Shown here: positions 22,501 to 34,347 of the stretch, piece by piece
Numbering within the stretch: the first letter of the stretch is position 1
Layout of the letters: every line of letters begins with the position of its first letter
Assembly (NCBI GenBank): GCA_948144175.1
Contig: CANXME010002068.1
Span: 4,092,001 to 4,156,000, forward strand
From: Closterium sp. NIES-65
Taxonomy: Eukaryota; Streptophyta; Zygnematophyceae; Desmidiales; Closteriaceae
DNA: 64,000 nucleotides
Reading direction: 5' to 3'
The notes under the pieces: model-generated
The model's input: the letters and a program-made list of their open reading frames with translations, nothing else
Told to the model about the DNA's origin: nothing
The model's database searches: none
Translations under genes and position numbers: made by a program

Positions 22501-23214
22501 AGGGGGGAGGGGGTCTACCGGGGGGGGACCTGGCACAAGGAAGTGCAGTGGCGGGGGGAGGGAAGGAGTGCGGTAGGGGAAGAGGCGGTAGTAGGGGACT
22601 GACTCGTCGAACGTGACGTCCTGGGAGGACAGAACACGACGAGCGGTGGGGTGGTAGAACTGCCACCCAGGGGCATCAGGGGGGAAGCCAAGGAAGACAC
22701 AGGGAGCAGCACGAGGGGACAGCTTGTCCGCAGACAAGTCGCGGACAAACGCCCGAGATCCCCAGACACGGAACGCAGACGCATCGCCGACCTTCCCCGT
22801 CCACAGCAAGGTTGGGGAGGTCTCCGGCCTGGAGACCCTGGGGTGAAGGTTGATCTGATGCGCCGCGTACCGAACCGCAAACGGCCACAGAAAATGGGGG
22901 GCAGGCGCATGCATCATGGATGTACGAGCGACGTCCATGACCATGCCAATGCGGCGCTCAGCAATCCCATTGTGCTGTGGAGAGTCCGGAAGCGTAAAGG
23001 TCTGGCGGATGCCTCGCGCACGATAGTAGGCTCGCAGAAGGCCAGAGGAGAACTCTCCGCCTCGGTCAGAGTGCAGACGCAGAACAGGAAAGTCCGAGCC
23101 GAAGCTCCTCCTGAGCTGGAGACGAGCTGCGCGGATCCAGTCGATCAACACCTCAGCGACATCACCCTTGCTGCGCAAGGGGAAGACTGTGGTGTAACGA
23201 GAGTAGTCGTCAAC
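19558..23214 (-). pseudogene. copia GH Pol, C-terminal part (integrase, RT, RNase H)
   Basis: About 1,200 codons read leftwards from inside the integrase (LRSKGDV, HSDRGGEFSS, NGIAERRIGM). An Ala/Gly/Glu-Pro repeat linker follows at about 21780-22440. The reverse transcriptase has WIFRVKRPPGS, LDFSTAFLQGS and LVYVDDLVFAT. RNase H has HADASWADD, SSCEAEIYAGAM, YVDNKAMLALC and HRTKHIALRYF, and the frame ends at 19558. It is separated from its own N-terminal half by the gypsy insertion, so it cannot be expressed as a normal polyprotein. The remaining frame is long and well preserved, so the gypsy insertion is fairly recent. Confidence 0.9.
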
Positions 23215-23602
23215 TATAAGAGTAAGACGGCTTATGCCACCTATGCTTGCTTGCCTCTACTTTATCATGCTATTTTTAGCATAGGATAATCATATGCATG
23301 CATGAATTGCTTGATTTCCTAGGCTAGGTGCTTTCCTATATTTTATTATAGTTATAGCACCGAGCTAGGTTGCGTGCACCGAATTCTGGCTTTTCGGTTG
23401 CCACCGAATTGCCTTCTACCGAATTCGGTAAGGATCTGTTCGGGACGCTTCGCGACCCGCGGAACCTTCGCGTAACACCTGGTTACGGGGCCTTGTGTCG
23501 AGCCTATATATAGCCTCGTGTTGTACCCAGGTGGACATTCAATTCAATTCAATTCGACTTAATTCTCATTCTCTTTTCTGAACTCGATCCTAGATCCTCA
23601 CA
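23215..23602 (+). repeat. 5' LTR of the gypsy element
   Basis: A 388-bp LTR ends in GATCCTCACA. It contains GCCTATATATAGCC (about 23500-23515), a likely TATA box, upstream of TCGTGTTGTACC. Six of 388 positions differ from the 3' copy. Confidence 0.93.
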
Positions 23603-24032
23603 CTTGGTAATCAGAGCGGGTTTACACACGAGGTCTTCAACCGCTTAGTTCCGGGCTTTAAAAACCGCGGGGGCGACGACGAAAGCGCCGATACGGGTAT
23701 GTAAAACAAGTTCCGCGCAATTTTTCTAAGTCCCCCTCGATTCGGTTTTCGAACACCCCTCAGATTTACTGGTGGAAAGGTTGGAGTTTCGACCGTTCGA
23801 TCGAGTTTCATCTCAACGGCCTAGAGAATTTCGCCCAAAAAAGTTGGAATTTGGAGCGTCGGATCGATTTTCTCCTCAACGGCCAAGATCGGACGCGAAT
23901 TTCGTCTAACGGAGATTTACGCAACCTACAAAATTCGCGGTCGTCGATTCTACAGTCAATTTGACTCGTAGTAAGTCGACGAGCACCTGGAATTCGATTA
24001 TTTTCGTCGCGCATCTTCCTGTAAATCACCAA

Positions 24033-25010
24033 ATGGAGGGCCAAGGCGACAACTACGCGACTACGAGCGACATTGCGAGCCTCCGCACCGACATGGAGCA
24101 GACGCAGGCGACGCTTCGTCGACTCGAGGCTTTTCTGACAAGCCAACCAGGGTTCGCCACCGCAGCAGTAGCGACCTCAATGACTACAGCACCGACAACT
24201 CCAGCAGCAGTGGCGACACCGACATTTCACGGACCAATGGCACCACTGTCGCCGAACCTCGAAGCAGCACGACCGAGGCTCCCGGAGGCGTTCGATCCAA
24301 GCGCGAAGGGATCCGACGTCCGGCGATTCGTGGCCACCCTCGAAATTTACTTCGAGGCCATTGGCTGTTCGACCCCGCAACACGACGCAGCAAGGATTCG
24401 GCTCGCAGCGACACTGTTACGTGGAGCGGCTCTTGAATGGATTTACTACACCGACGTAGCCCGCGGGGAGAAAACGTGGCAGCAGTTTCGGGCAGATTTA
24501 ATCGAGCGTTTCAAACCAATTAATACAACCTACATGGCGCGGCAGCAGATACACCGACACAAGCAATACAGTAGTGTAACACAGTACACGCAGCAGATGG
24601 AGTTACTGTTCAACCGCATCACCGACCTGACCGAAGGCGAAAAAATCCAGGCGTACACCGAAGGATTAAAAATGGAGATTCGGCGGCAGGTGATTGCGGC
24701 GAATTACAACAGCTACAGAGACATCGTGCGTGCTGCCGAGCGATACGACGCGCTGACTCGAAGTCAACCCGAAACACGACGCTTCACGCCGAACGGTACA
24801 TTCGGCACGGAGCGATCGGCACCCCCCACGTTCACCGAACCGATGGATATCGACAAATACGACGCGAAGCAGCAGCCGACAAAATGCGAATTTTGCGGCG
24901 CAGCAGGACATCTGTTTTTGTCGTGCTACAAAATGAAGAAAGCACGTGCGGCACTCCGGGACGGAAACAGTGGAGCACCCCCGAAGTCAAAAAACGGGAA
25001 TCGCCAGTAG
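24033..25010 (+). CDS. gypsy Gag
   Basis: The frame starts at an ATG (MEGQGDNYATTSD) and encodes 325 residues. The N-terminal third has a coiled-coil-like stretch (ASLRTDMEQTQATLRRLEAF). The centre is a retrotransposon Gag domain (LRGAALEWIYYTDV, WQQFRADLIERFKP, YTQQMELLFNRI). A zinc knuckle of the C2HC type lies at the end (CEFCGAAGHLFLSC). Gag would assemble the particle and package RNA. The frame is open upstream of this ATG, but the ATG fits the expected Gag N-terminus. It belongs to the element, not the host. Confidence 0.88.
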   Translation: MEGQGDNYATTSDIASLRTDMEQTQATLRRLEAFLTSQPGFATAAVATSMTTAPTTPAAVATPTFHGPMAPLSPNLEAARPRLPEAFDPSAKGSDVRRFVATLEIYFEAIGCSTPQHDAARIRLAATLLRGAALEWIYYTDVARGEKTWQQFRADLIERFKPINTTYMARQQIHRHKQYSSVTQYTQQMELLFNRITDLTEGEKIQAYTEGLKMEIRRQVIAANYNSYRDIVRAAERYDALTRSQPETRRFTPNGTFGTERSAPPTFTEPMDIDKYDAKQQPTKCEFCGAAGHLFLSCYKMKKARAALRDGNSGAPPKSKNGNRQ

Positions 25011-25364
25011 CCGCGGATCGACCTAGCGATCGCGTAAAGATCCGAAAAGCAGGAAAAGGCGACGATGTGGCGACTTCGGAGCGGGTGAAAAAAGGAGAAA
25101 ATGATGGCGCGAATTTAAAGGTCACGACCGGCCGACATCAGGGGAAATCGCCGAGGCGAATGGAGGCTCCGCGAAAAAAGACTCTGCACCGACCGGGAAA
25201 CTCCAGCCGAACACCCACGAAAGTAAGAATTCGTTAAAAGTATCCTATAAAGATGCTCTAACGAAGAATATTGCTTCTCGTGGTTTACAAGCCTTCAAAG
25301 AATTCAGGGGAGGTCTAGAGGCCTTTAGAAAAAGCCTTTAGAAATTATTCAGGTACCCGAGAAG

Positions 25365-28300
25365 TTGGGCAAAATACTACGGAGCGTAGAGAAGGGTAGT
25401 GCGTTCCGTGGAGTTAATATTCTCTCCCCGCAGCACAGTGTTAAGGCTCCCCGTCGCCCACAGGTGAAGCCTACACAGCTGCCAAGGCTTAGAGGAGACA
25501 TCCAGGCTCAGGAAAAATTATACAAGCCTCGGAAAAATCCTCCTACCCCCGAGGTGAAGTTGGAAAGCGCTGAGTCAGGTATAGGAAAAAGGGAAGGTAT
25601 TAAGTTTGATGTACCCTATGATCCTGTTAACGAGACCCTCTTTGGCTACTCAGCACAGCAGAAACCACTACTCCTCGAGGTGTTATGCAATGGGCGACGC
25701 CTCCAGGCATTGGTGGACAGCGGTGCATCTCACTCGGTGTGTGACCGCGGAGCATTGGAGAAAATTGGAGAGAAGGCGGAAGAGACCCAGTTTTCAGCAA
25801 CCATGGTGGACGGTACGAAGCTTCCTATCCACGGCGAAGCATCACTGCAACTGCATATAGGTGCGTTGAGGTGGAAGCCGAAGCTACCAGTCACCAACAT
25901 CAAAGGATTAGATTTTATCTTGGGGCAAGATTTCCTGAAGCAGTTCAACCCCGAGATCGATTGGGTCAACAGCAAGGTGTGCATCTACAACAACGGGAAA
26001 CGGGTGGAGCTGCGAAGCTGGACGGATACAGGGGACATACCTGAAATGACACTGGCACGGTTTGAACAGACGGTGAGCGAGAGTAACACGGGTTACCTAG
26101 CACTGGTTATGGCAGCAGCAGAGGAGGAGAAGCCGAGTTCCGAGCTACCTGCAGCAGTGAAAGAGGTCTTGGAGCAGTACAAGGATATAATGCCCGACGA
26201 CCTACCTGCAGGCGTACCTCCAGCACGCACCCACGAGTACGAGATCGTGGAGGAACCAGGTGCGAAACCCGTCTCACGTGCACCATACCGACTGAGTCCG
26301 ACTAAACTGACAGACATGAAAAAACAGATAGAGTATCTACTGGACAGACAACTGATCCGCCCATCCACCTCTCCCTACGGCGCACCAGCTCTCTTCACTC
26401 CAAAACGAGACGGCAGTCTACGGATGTGCATCGACTACCGCGCACTGAACAAACACACAGTCAAAAACAAATATCCCATACCGCGCATAGACGACCTACT
26501 CGATCGACTGCGTGGAGCAACAGTATTTTCGAAACTGGACCTACGATCGGGCTACTGGCAGATCAAGATGGCAGACAACTCCGTCCACAAGACAGCGTTC
26601 CGTACCAGATACGGCTCCTACGAATACTTGGTGATGCCGTTCGGACTCTGCAACGCACCAGCAACGTTTCAGGCGGAGATGAATCACATCTTACGACCCC
26701 TGCTGGACGAATGTGTGGTGGTGTACCTGGACGACATTCTCATCTACTCCAAGAACATGAAGGAGCACGTGGAGCATCTGCGGAAGGTGTTCGAGATCCT
26801 GCGGAAAAACAAGTTCTACGTGAAGCTGTCAAAGAGCGACTTCGCCCTGGAGAAGGTGCAGTTTCTCGGGCACATGGTGAGTGCCGAGGGCGTACACGTG
26901 GACCCACGGAAGATCGAAGCCGTCAAGAAGTGGAAAGTACCAGAGAACGTGAAGGAGTTACAGCAGTTCCTAGGCTTCGCCAACTACTACAACAGGTTCG
27001 TGCCGCAGTACGCTAAGATAGCAGCGCCACTGACCGACCTACTGAAAATGGATACGCCCTACAAATGGGAAACCCTTCATCAGCAAGCCATGGATCAGCT
27101 ACAGACAGCACTGACTACAGCGCCAGTACTCATCTTGCCGAATCCAGACAAGGACTACGTGGTGGAAGCAGACGCTAGTGACCAAGCAGTCGGAGCAGTA
27201 CTGATGCAGGATCACGGACGCGGTTTGCAGCCCATCGCCTACCTCAGTAAGAAGCTACACGGAGCAGAACTAAACTACCCCATTCACGACAAGGAAGCCT
27301 TAGCGATAGTCATAGCCTTCAAGGCGTGGAGGTGTTACCTAGAGGGAGCCAAGACTACAGTCTATACTGACCACTGCAGTCTCAAATACCTGAAGTCACA
27401 ACCGACACTCTCACGACGACAGGTGCGGTGGGTGGATTTCCTGGGAACTCACTTCCACTACGACATCGTCTACAAGCCCGGGCTACACAACAAGGAAGAC
27501 GCGTTGAGCCGCCCCGGACATGTAGCAGGCATCCAGCTCGACGGGATGAACCCTCTGCTCAAGGGTCTATTCCAACATGGGTACTCCGTGGACGCAGAGA
27601 TTGCTACAGCACAGACCAAGAAGCTATTACAGTGGGAGAAAGACTTAGCTGTAAAGAAAGGTTCAGGAAAGATTTGGGTACCGAATTACGCCCCGTTACG
27701 GCAGATCCTATTGGAGGAGTGTCACGACGTACCTTACGCGGGACATTTCGGGAGCAACAAGACGTTAGCAGGGATAGCGAAGTATTACCACTGGCCCGGG
27801 ATGGCAGCAGACGTGCAGCAGTTCGTCACCTCTTGCGACACGTGCCAGCGGATGAAGAGCAGCAAGCAGAAAAAAGCAGGGTTACTTCAGCCTCTACCCG
27901 TACCGGAGCAGCCATGGCAGGTCGTTAGCCTCGACTTCATCACAGGACTTCCTTCGACCTCACGGGGTCATGATTCCATCCTCGTGGTGATCGATAAGTT
28001 CTCCAAAATGGGTCACTTCATACCGACCAACGCCACAGCTACAGCTGAAGCAACTGCTTGCCTCTTCTTCGACCGCATCATCACCATCCACGGCATCCCC
28101 GCTACACTCATCTCAGACAGAGACCCCAAATTCACGAGTAAGTTCAAGAAGGAGCTCATGGGACTGTTGGGGACAAAGCTTGCAATGTCTTCAGCATACC
28201 ACCCCCAGACAGACGGACAGACAGAGCGACTCAATCAAGTGGTTGAACAGTTACTGCGCACAGCTTGCAAGGACGACGTCAGCCACTGGGACACACAGTT

Positions 28301-28994
28301 ACCAACCCTAGAGTTCGCTTACAACAACGCATCACATGCGGCCACAGGGAAAACTCCTTTCTTCCTGTGTTACGGACGTGAACCACTCACACCACAGCAG
28401 CCAACTACACCAGCACACGTCCAAGCCGCACATGACTTCGTCACCACCATGCAGCAGCTATGGGAGAAGACTCAGCGACGTCTCACCACGATGCAAAACT
28501 CCCAGAAGCAGTATGCCGATCGTCAGCGACGTGATCACTCAGTAGCAGTCGGAGATCAGGTGCTTCTTGACACGCGCAACTTGAACCTGTCTCACCTTCC
28601 ATCCAAACTCCGGCCTCGCTTCTGTGGTCCTTTTCTCGTTGAGGCACAGGTGAAACCAGTTACATTTCGCTTGCGCTTACCAGATACATGGAAGCTTCAC
28701 AACGCTTTCCATGTCCAGCTACTGAAGCTCTACAAGGACCCCAACCAACAGTTCCAGGGACGGCAACTACCACCACCACCACTTGTTCTCTTACAGGATG
28801 AACCCGAGTACGAGATCGAGCGCGTTCTCTCTCATCGGCGCCGCGGTGGCAAGACTCTCGAGTTCCTGATACGCTGGAAGGGATACGATCCCACTGAGGA
28901 CAGTTGGGTTGCAGAAGCTGATATGGGCAACGCACGCCGTGCTCTCAAGGACTATCTTGTCAAGCAGGGTGTATCTCACGCCACCCAGCTTTGA
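25365..28994 (+). CDS. gypsy Pol polyprotein with chromodomain
   Basis: The listed frame has 1,209 codons; its true start is uncertain. Aspartic protease: VDSGASHSV with D at residue about 118. Reverse transcriptase: [15 protein letters not shown], then YLDD at 454-457. RNase [17 protein letters not shown] and TDHCSLKYL. Integrase: an HHCC zinc finger ending [11 protein letters not shown], then a DDE core ([35 protein letters not shown]). A chromodomain near 1148-1198 contains [21 protein letters not shown] and [10 protein letters not shown]. Chromodomains steer integration to marked chromatin. The frame looks whole. Confidence 0.93.
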   Translation: MGKILRSVEKGSAFRGVNILSPQHSVKAPRRPQVKPTQLPRLRGDIQAQEKLYKPRKNPPTPEVKLESAESGIGKREGIKFDVPYDPVNETLFGYSAQQKPLLLEVLCNGRRLQALVDSGASHSVCDRGALEKIGEKAEETQFSATMVDGTKLPIHGEASLQLHIGALRWKPKLPVTNIKGLDFILGQDFLKQFNPEIDWVNSKVCIYNNGKRVELRSWTDTGDIPEMTLARFEQTVSESNTGYLALVMAAAEEEKPSSELPAAVKEVLEQYKDIMPDDLPAGVPPARTHEYEIVEEPGAKPVSRAPYRLSPTKLTDMKKQIEYLLDRQLIRPSTSPYGAPALFTPKRDGSLRMCIDYRALNKHTVKNKYPIPRIDDLLDRLRGATVFSKLDLRSGYWQIKMADNSVHKTAFRTRYGSYEYLVMPFGLCNAPATFQAEMNHILRPLLDECVVVYLDDILIYSKNMKEHVEHLRKVFEILRKNKFYVKLSKSDFALEKVQFLGHMVSAEGVHVDPRKIEAVKKWKVPENVKELQQFLGFANYYNRFVPQYAKIAAPLTDLLKMDTPYKWETLHQQAMDQLQTALTTAPVLILPNPDKDYVVEADASDQAVGAVLMQDHGRGLQPIAYLSKKLHGAELNYPIHDKEALAIVIAFKAWRCYLEGAKTTVYTDHCSLKYLKSQPTLSRRQVRWVDFLGTHFHYDIVYKPGLHNKEDALSRPGHVAGIQLDGMNPLLKGLFQHGYSVDAEIATAQTKKLLQWEKDLAVKKGSGKIWVPNYAPLRQILLEECHDVPYAGHFGSNKTLAGIAKYYHWPGMAADVQQFVTSCDTCQRMKSSKQKKAGLLQPLPVPEQPWQVVSLDFITGLPSTSRGHDSILVVIDKFSKMGHFIPTNATATAEATACLFFDRIITIHGIPATLISDRDPKFTSKFKKELMGLLGTKLAMSSAYHPQTDGQTERLNQVVEQLLRTACKDDVSHWDTQLPTLEFAYNNASHAATGKTPFFLCYGREPLTPQQPTTPAHVQAAHDFVTTMQQLWEKTQRRLTTMQNSQKQYADRQRRDHSVAVGDQVLLDTRNLNLSHLPSKLRPRFCGPFLVEAQVKPVTFRLRLPDTWKLHNAFHVQLLKLYKDPNQQFQGRQLPPPPLVLLQDEPEYEIERVLSHRRRGGKTLEFLIRWKGYDPTEDSWVAEADMGNARRALKDYLVKQGVSHATQL

Positions 28995-29004
28995 GGGGGG
29001 GACG

Positions 29005-29392
29005 TGTGAGAGTACGACGGCTTATGCCAGCTATGCTTGCTTGCCTCTACTTTATCATGCTATTTCTAGCATAGGATAATCATATGCATGCATGAATTGC
29101 TTGATTTCCTAGGCTAGGTGCTTTCCTATATTTTATTATAGTTATAGCACCGAGCTAGGTTGCGTGCACCGAATTCTGGCTTTTCGGTTGCCACCGAATT
29201 GCCTTCTACCGAATTCGGTAAGGATCTGTTCGGGACGCTTCGCGACCCGCGGAACCTTCGCGTAACACCTGGTTACGGGGCCTTGTGTCGAGCCTATATA
29301 TAGCCTCGTGTTGTACCCAGGTGGACATTCAATTCAATTCAATTCGACTCAATTCTCATTCTCTTTTCTGAACTCGATCCTAGATCCTCACA
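29005..29392 (+). repeat. 3' LTR of the gypsy element
   Basis: A 388-bp LTR runs from TGTGAGAGTACGACGG to GATCCTCACA, just after the G-rich tract that follows the pol stop. It is followed by TCAAC, the target duplication. Confidence 0.95.
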
Positions 29393-31690
29393 TCAACCAC
29401 CAGCAGGAAGTAGCGCTCGTGACCCTGTCCACGGACGCGGGCCGGGCCCCACACGTCCATGTGAAGCGTCTGCAGCGGGGCCTCTGTCGGGGGAAACTGA
29501 GAGGAGTGAGGGGCAGCCCGGAGCCGCCCCTCGACACAGGGGACACAGGAAGGACTAGGCCCTGGAGGAAGGGGAGGGAGGGACCGGGGGAGACCAGAGA
29601 CAAGGACACGGGAAGCCATGCCTCGGAGACGAGGCAGGGAGGGGTGACCAAGACGGTGGTGCCACAGGAGAGTCTCGTGAGACAGGAGGCGACACGAGCA
29701 GGGGGCAGACTCAGGACCAGACCTGGACGCTGCAGCAAACACCTGACCCGACGCAGCTACCTGGCCAGACGCAGGGATAGGAGGGGACCCAGTGGTCAGG
29801 GTGTAGAGGCTCGACCCCGGCCGACGCGAAAACGTGGCCAGGTGCCGGCCCGTGCGTGCGTCCGAGCAGTGGGTCACCCGCTGACTCGCAGGAGTAAACT
29901 GGTGAACCCCCGCATCCTGCAGGTCAGCACCACTCACCAAGTTCGTAGAGAACGAGGGGAGGTAAAGACCAGACAAGGTGCCAGAGGGGGCAGCCGGACA
30001 CGGGAGGACAGTGGAGAAGTGAGAGAGGACGGGACCCCCAGAGGGGTCTGCTAGGGAGACTGCAACCGGCCGACCAAGCGGCGTGAGTGTGGTGCGGTCT
30101 CGAAAGAAGGAGCGAGAAGCCCCCGAGTCAAGTGTGAAGGTGAGGGAGGCCGAAGCCGACGCGGTACCTGAGAGCGCAGCCTCACCAGTACCTGAGGGCG
30201 CAGACGCGCTGGCACCTAGAGCAGCAGCCTCACTAGCACCTAGCGCAGCAGTACCAATGCCTGGGTCGGGCGGGAAACACCGGTAACAGTCACCCTCATC
30301 ACTAATAGTCACAGCATACATGGCAGCAAGGATAGCATCAAATTCAAGATCATAGATAGCGACACCTGCCCTAGACAGCTCTCCCCAGCGGGGGATCTCA
30401 CTAGCCTCCGGGAACTGCTGACGCCAAGCGTCCGTCAAGCGGCCAAAGCAGCGCAGGGTGGGGTGGGCACCCCCACACTGCTCACCTGCGCGGTCGCCGG
30501 AGCGAAGGACGTAGGTGCACGGACCGAAACCCCCACCACGCTGACGCTGCGTGTACCACTCACGGAGCTGCCGAGGAGGGGGGATGTCCCGAGAACGCTG
30601 CTGCTGCTGGTGCTGCTGTTGGCGCTGACCACCACCGAAGCCGCTCCGCTGCAAAGCACCACCCCGACCAGCTCCACCTCCTCCACCACCGCCGCCTCCA
30701 CCTCCGCCACCACCGCTGCCTCCGCTCCCACCGCTACCGCCTCCGCCGCCTCCGCCTCCGCTGCTGCCACCGCCACCTCCACCCCCGCCGCCACTCCCAC
30801 CGCCACCCCCACTCCCTCCGCCGCCTCCACCGCCACCTCCACCACCCCCGCTAGCTCCACCCGCGCCCTTGCCCCCCTTGCCCTTGCCAGAGCGACGTCT
30901 CCCGCTAGGGGCAGACGCCGCACCGACCGACTCAAGACCAACGAGGTCGGCCGCAGCAGCAGAGGCGACAGAGGGCAACAGGGGGGAAGGGGAATACCCC
31001 TCAAAGATGGGGGTGCGAGGGTCACCACGAGAGGCTCCTACAGCGACTATGCTCTTCTCCGCTGCTAGGAGGGCCTTCTCGAGGAGGTTAACAGTGAGAG
31101 TGGTGGGACAGACTGAGAGGAAGTGGTCCCTGACTACGCGAAAGGAGTCAGGGAGGCGGGTGACTATATAATAGAGAGTGATGTACATGGGGGGGGGGGG
31201 GGGGGGTTCTTGGCGCAGAACTCAGCAGGAAGCGCGGCGCGGTAGCGAGTGTCACTAGTGCGGAGGTGCGTAATGAGGTCAGCGACTGTGGGAAAGGCAG
31301 CAAGGTCAGGGAAGAGGTACGGTAGCATGAGGCGGCTCAGTGCAGCAGTGGCAGGGGAAGAGTAGCGCGCAACTACAGCATCGTACAAGGTCTGAGCACT
31401 CTTGTACTGACTAAAGTGCGCGCGCTCAGAGGTAGGCAGGTGGCGACACACAGCAAGACGTGCAGCAGCATCGCGTGTGGCCCACTCGGAGCGAACAGTG
31501 GGGTCAGCATCAGTAGCAGGGGCAGGAGAGGCGCCAGAGGTGAGGTCAAAGAGGGAGAGACCGTCTGCCCTATCGCACTGTAGGAAGAGCTGCAGGTCAT
31601 CTACCCAAACCTCAAAGTCAATGGCCCGACCCTCAGCGTCAAAAGCGAGAACACTGGGGGTAGCTATGACAGCAGTAGTCTAGCAGGACC
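29393..31690 (-). pseudogene. copia GH Gag, protease and start of integrase
   Basis: Read leftwards this is the N-terminal half of GH. Gag (VLAFDAEGRAIDFEVW and HLPTSERAHFSQYKSAQTL) begins near 31670. A Gly-rich block with about 70 near-continuous glycines lies at 30660-30870. The Cys/His motif CTYVLRSGDRAGEQC is near 30465-30525, the protease LTFTLDSGASRSFF near 30100, and the pre-integrase HHRLGHPSLPRLRGM near 29640. The integrase start MDVWGPARVRG leads up to the gypsy insertion. It is a fossil with about two or three breaks. Its continuation is at 19558-23214. Confidence 0.88.
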
Positions 31691-31699
31691 AACTATAGG

Positions 31700-32473
31700 A
31701 TAGGGGCAGTGCAGTGACAGAAGCTCTGCTCTCACCGGACAGGGTGGGTCGGGCAGCTCAGTAGTGCAGTAACACGGCAACACGGCTGCTCGGACGGCAC
31801 AGCAGCGACTGCGGCTCCGCGGCACCGGCGGCTCGGCTGATCAGGCGGCTCGGGCGGCTCGGGCGGCTCGGGCGGCTCGGGCGGCTCGGGCTGGTCGGGC
31901 GGCTCGGGCGGCTCGAGCTGGTCGGGCGGCTCGGGCGGCTCAGGAGAGTCGGGCGGCTCGGGCGGCTCGGGCTGGTCGGGCGGCTCAGGCGGCTCAGGAG
32001 AGTCGGGCGGCTCGGGCGGCTCGGGCAGCTCGGGCAGCTCGGGTGGCGCGGGCGGTGTAGGGCGGCAGTGCCGCTGGTGAAAGGGATGGCGGGGCCGCTG
32101 AGGAGGGCGGCGGGGCCGCAGTAGAAGGGCGGCGGGGCCGCTGAGTAGGGCGGCGGGGCCGCTGAGAAGGGCGGCGGGGCCGCAGTAGAAGGGCGGCGGG
32201 GCCGCTGAGTAGGGCGGCGGGGCCACAGGAGAAGGGTGGCGGGGCCGCTGATTAGGGCGGCGGGGCCGCTGAGTAGGGCGGCGGGGCCGCAGGAGTAGGG
32301 CGGCGGGGCCGCTGAATAGGGCAGCGGGGCCGCCGGAGAAGAGCGGCGGGGCCGCGGATTAGGGCGGCGGGGCCGTTGCAGAAGGGCGGCGAGGCCGCGG
32401 AGTAGGACGGCGAGGCCGCTGAGTAGAAGGGCGGCGGGGCCGCTGAGTAGGGCGGCGGGGCCGCGGAGTAGGG
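31700..32473 (-). repeat. GC-rich tandem-repeat leader of copia GH, inner part
   Basis: Imperfect repeats of GGCGGGGCCGCTGAGTAGGGC (about 20-27 bp) lie at 32090-32470, with GGCTCGGGCGGCTCG units at 31840-32050. This is the Gag-proximal part of the GH leader; the LTR-proximal part continues at 34030-34347, beyond element F. No gene is seen. Open frames here are Pro/Arg-rich by-products of the repeat. Confidence 0.75.
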
Positions 32474-32603
32474 TGTCAGAATATTATCTTATGTTCTAGC
32501 CTGTAGTGGGGTGCTCTATAGCGAGTACAACCCTTCTAGGGTTTGCTATTTGTATCCTCATTCTTGCTAGTTCAATCCTCTTTTCTTTCTTCAAACTTTG
32601 TCA
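32474..32603 (+). repeat. 5' LTR of element F
   Basis: A 130-bp LTR runs from TGTCAGAATATTATC to AACTTTGTCA and is identical to the copy at 33900-34029. Confidence 0.95.
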
Positions 32604-33899
32604 TGCTATCAGAGCAGGTCGATCCCCTTGGATCGATCCTGTGGGTGGGTTACCACCTCGCTTCCGCTGCTACTTTTTCCTCCCGCCGTGCGCCCCGAGG
32701 CGCGCGGCGGTTTTCTGCCCGCCGTGCGCCCCGAGGCGCGCGGCGGTTCTCTGCCCGCTGTGCGCCCCGAGGCGCGCGGCGGGCGTCTGCCTCGCGGCGT
32801 TCGCCGCGTCCCGCTCTGGAGGCGTCGCGACGGGTGACGGGGACCCGTCGCGGCCCCGCCGCCCTACTCCGGTCGCGGCCCCGCCACCTTCGGTCGCGGC
32901 CCCGCCACAGACCTGTCGCGGCCCCGCCACCTCCGGTCGCGGCCCTGCCGCCTCGCGTCGCGGCCCAGCTGCCTTCGGTCGCGGCCCCGCCAACTCCGGT
33001 CGCGGCCCCGCCAACTCCGGTCGCGGCCCCGCCAATTCCGGTCGCGGCCCCGCCAACTCCGGTCGTGGCCCCGCCACCGACCCGTCGCGGCCCCGCCACC
33101 GACCCGTCGCGGCCCCGCCGCCCCACTTCGTGGCCCCGCCGCCCCACTTCGCGGCCCCCCCCCCCCCCCCCCCCCTCCTCCCCCCCCCCATTTCCCGTCG
33201 CCCGTCGCGGCTCCTTCGGGGGCAGCAAGCGGCCCCCTCAGGTCGCCACGACAGACGACGGGAGGGACGAGCTGTGGGGTGGCGGGTATGGGGGTGGCCG
33301 GTGTGCTTTCCTCCCTTTGCTCCTCCTCCTCCTTCGTCTCCCACTGCTGCAGCTGTCGCTGAGGGGGGTGGTTGTGTGGGAGACTGGGGTTTAGGGTTTA
33401 AGGGGGGTGCGTGGGAGTGGAGCTAGCGGTGTAGCAGCGGGTGTGTATCAGGGGGGTGGGACTGTGTGCGGGAGGATGAGCGGAGGTTGCCAGTTTGTCG
33501 TCAGCAGCACCTGTAGTCCGGGGCGCTGTCCCGGTAGCCCAGTGAGCTAGACTTCTACGCCAGCCGCCCGTGGGTCCGTTGCCCGTCTGCCGCTACTTGA
33601 GCCGCGGGGCCTGTTACTCCTGTAGTCCGGGCGCTGTCCGGTAGCCGCTGTGCCAGTCTGCCTCCTGTTGCCCGTGTGTCTGCAGCTTCAGCCGTCGCCT
33701 CCTATCTCCTCTCCCCTCACTCTCTCTCCTCCTCCTCACTTGCCCGTTGTGACTACCACTAGCTTTGCTCATAATTATGAACTCTAAACTATTACTTCTT
33801 AAACTTGTGCTCAGAATGTGTGGTGACATTGTGATCCACCCTGAGCTTGTACTGCTTTGCCTGCTCTGCTGATTACACCCCACTTTGGCTATGGGGGTG

Positions 33900-34029
33900 T
33901 GTCAGAATATTATCTTATGTTCTAGCCTGTAGTGGGGTGCTCTATAGCGAGTACAACCCTTCTAGGGTTTGCTATTTGTATCCTCATTCTTGCTAGTTCA
34001 ATCCTCTTTTCTTTCTTCAAACTTTGTCA
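33900..34029 (+). repeat. 3' LTR of element F
   Basis: This 130-bp LTR is identical to the 5' copy, sits behind a polypurine tract, and is followed by the target duplication TAGGG. Confidence 0.95.
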
Positions 34030-34347
34030 TAGGGCGGCGGGGCCGAAGTGTGGGGCGACGGGGCCGCCGAGAGGGGCGGGGCCGCAATGCGGGGCGACGG
34101 GGCCGCTGAGAAGGGCGGCGGGGCCGCTGAGACGGGCAGCGGGACCGCACGAAAGGGCGGCGGGGCCGAAGCGACGGGCGGCGGGGCCGCTAGGGGAAGG
34201 GGCCACTAGGGCGTAGGGGCCGCTAGGGCGGCTCGACGAGGTGAGAGCCCGAAGCGCGACTCGGGCGGAGCGCGCTTCGGGCAGGAAAAAAAGTCGATGT
34301 GGTGGGCCCTAGGCACAGTTCCCACGGGGGAACCTGCTCTGATACCA
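34030..34347 (-). repeat. LTR-proximal leader and primer site of copia GH
   Basis: GC-rich repeats (GGGGCCGCTGAGAAGGGCGG type) run up to about 34220. The conserved segment GTGGGCCCTAGG then precedes a primer site reading TGGTATCAGAGCAGG on the minus strand (34333-34347). It matches the corresponding region of D at 16540-16638. No gene. Confidence 0.8.

Larger units (their letters stand above)
23215..29392 (+). mobile_element. Ty3/gypsy chromovirus
   Basis: This 6,178-bp element has 388-bp LTRs (23215-23602 and 29005-29392) differing at six positions. A primer site TTGGTAATCAGAGCGGG follows the 5' LTR, and a polypurine tract (TTTGAGGGGGGGACG) precedes the 3' LTR. A perfect target duplication TCAAC flanks it (23210-23214 and 29393-29397). 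It carries gag and pol frames with the domain order protease-RT-RNase H-integrase-chromodomain, which defines a chromovirus. It looks nearly whole and young. It lies in the integrase region of copia GH, in the opposite orientation. Confidence 0.96.
32474..34029 (+). mobile_element. non-autonomous LTR retrotransposon F
   Basis: This 1,556-bp element has two identical 130-bp LTRs and a perfect target duplication TAGGG (32469-32473 and 34030-34034). A primer site TGCTATCAGAGCAGG follows the 5' LTR and a polypurine tract CTATGGGGGTG precedes the 3' LTR. The 1.3-kb interior has no Gag or Pol motif. It starts with a GC-rich repeat leader. It ends (about 33790-33899) with the GTGTGGTGACATTGTGATCC tail also found behind RNase H in A, B and K. 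It looks whole and very young and probably depends on proteins of related copia elements. Confidence 0.93.

Noticed and set aside
32506-33426. Long Pro/Ala/Arg frames inside element F
   Set aside because: They follow GCGGCCCCGCC repeats; both strands are open, and no Gag or Pol motif is present.
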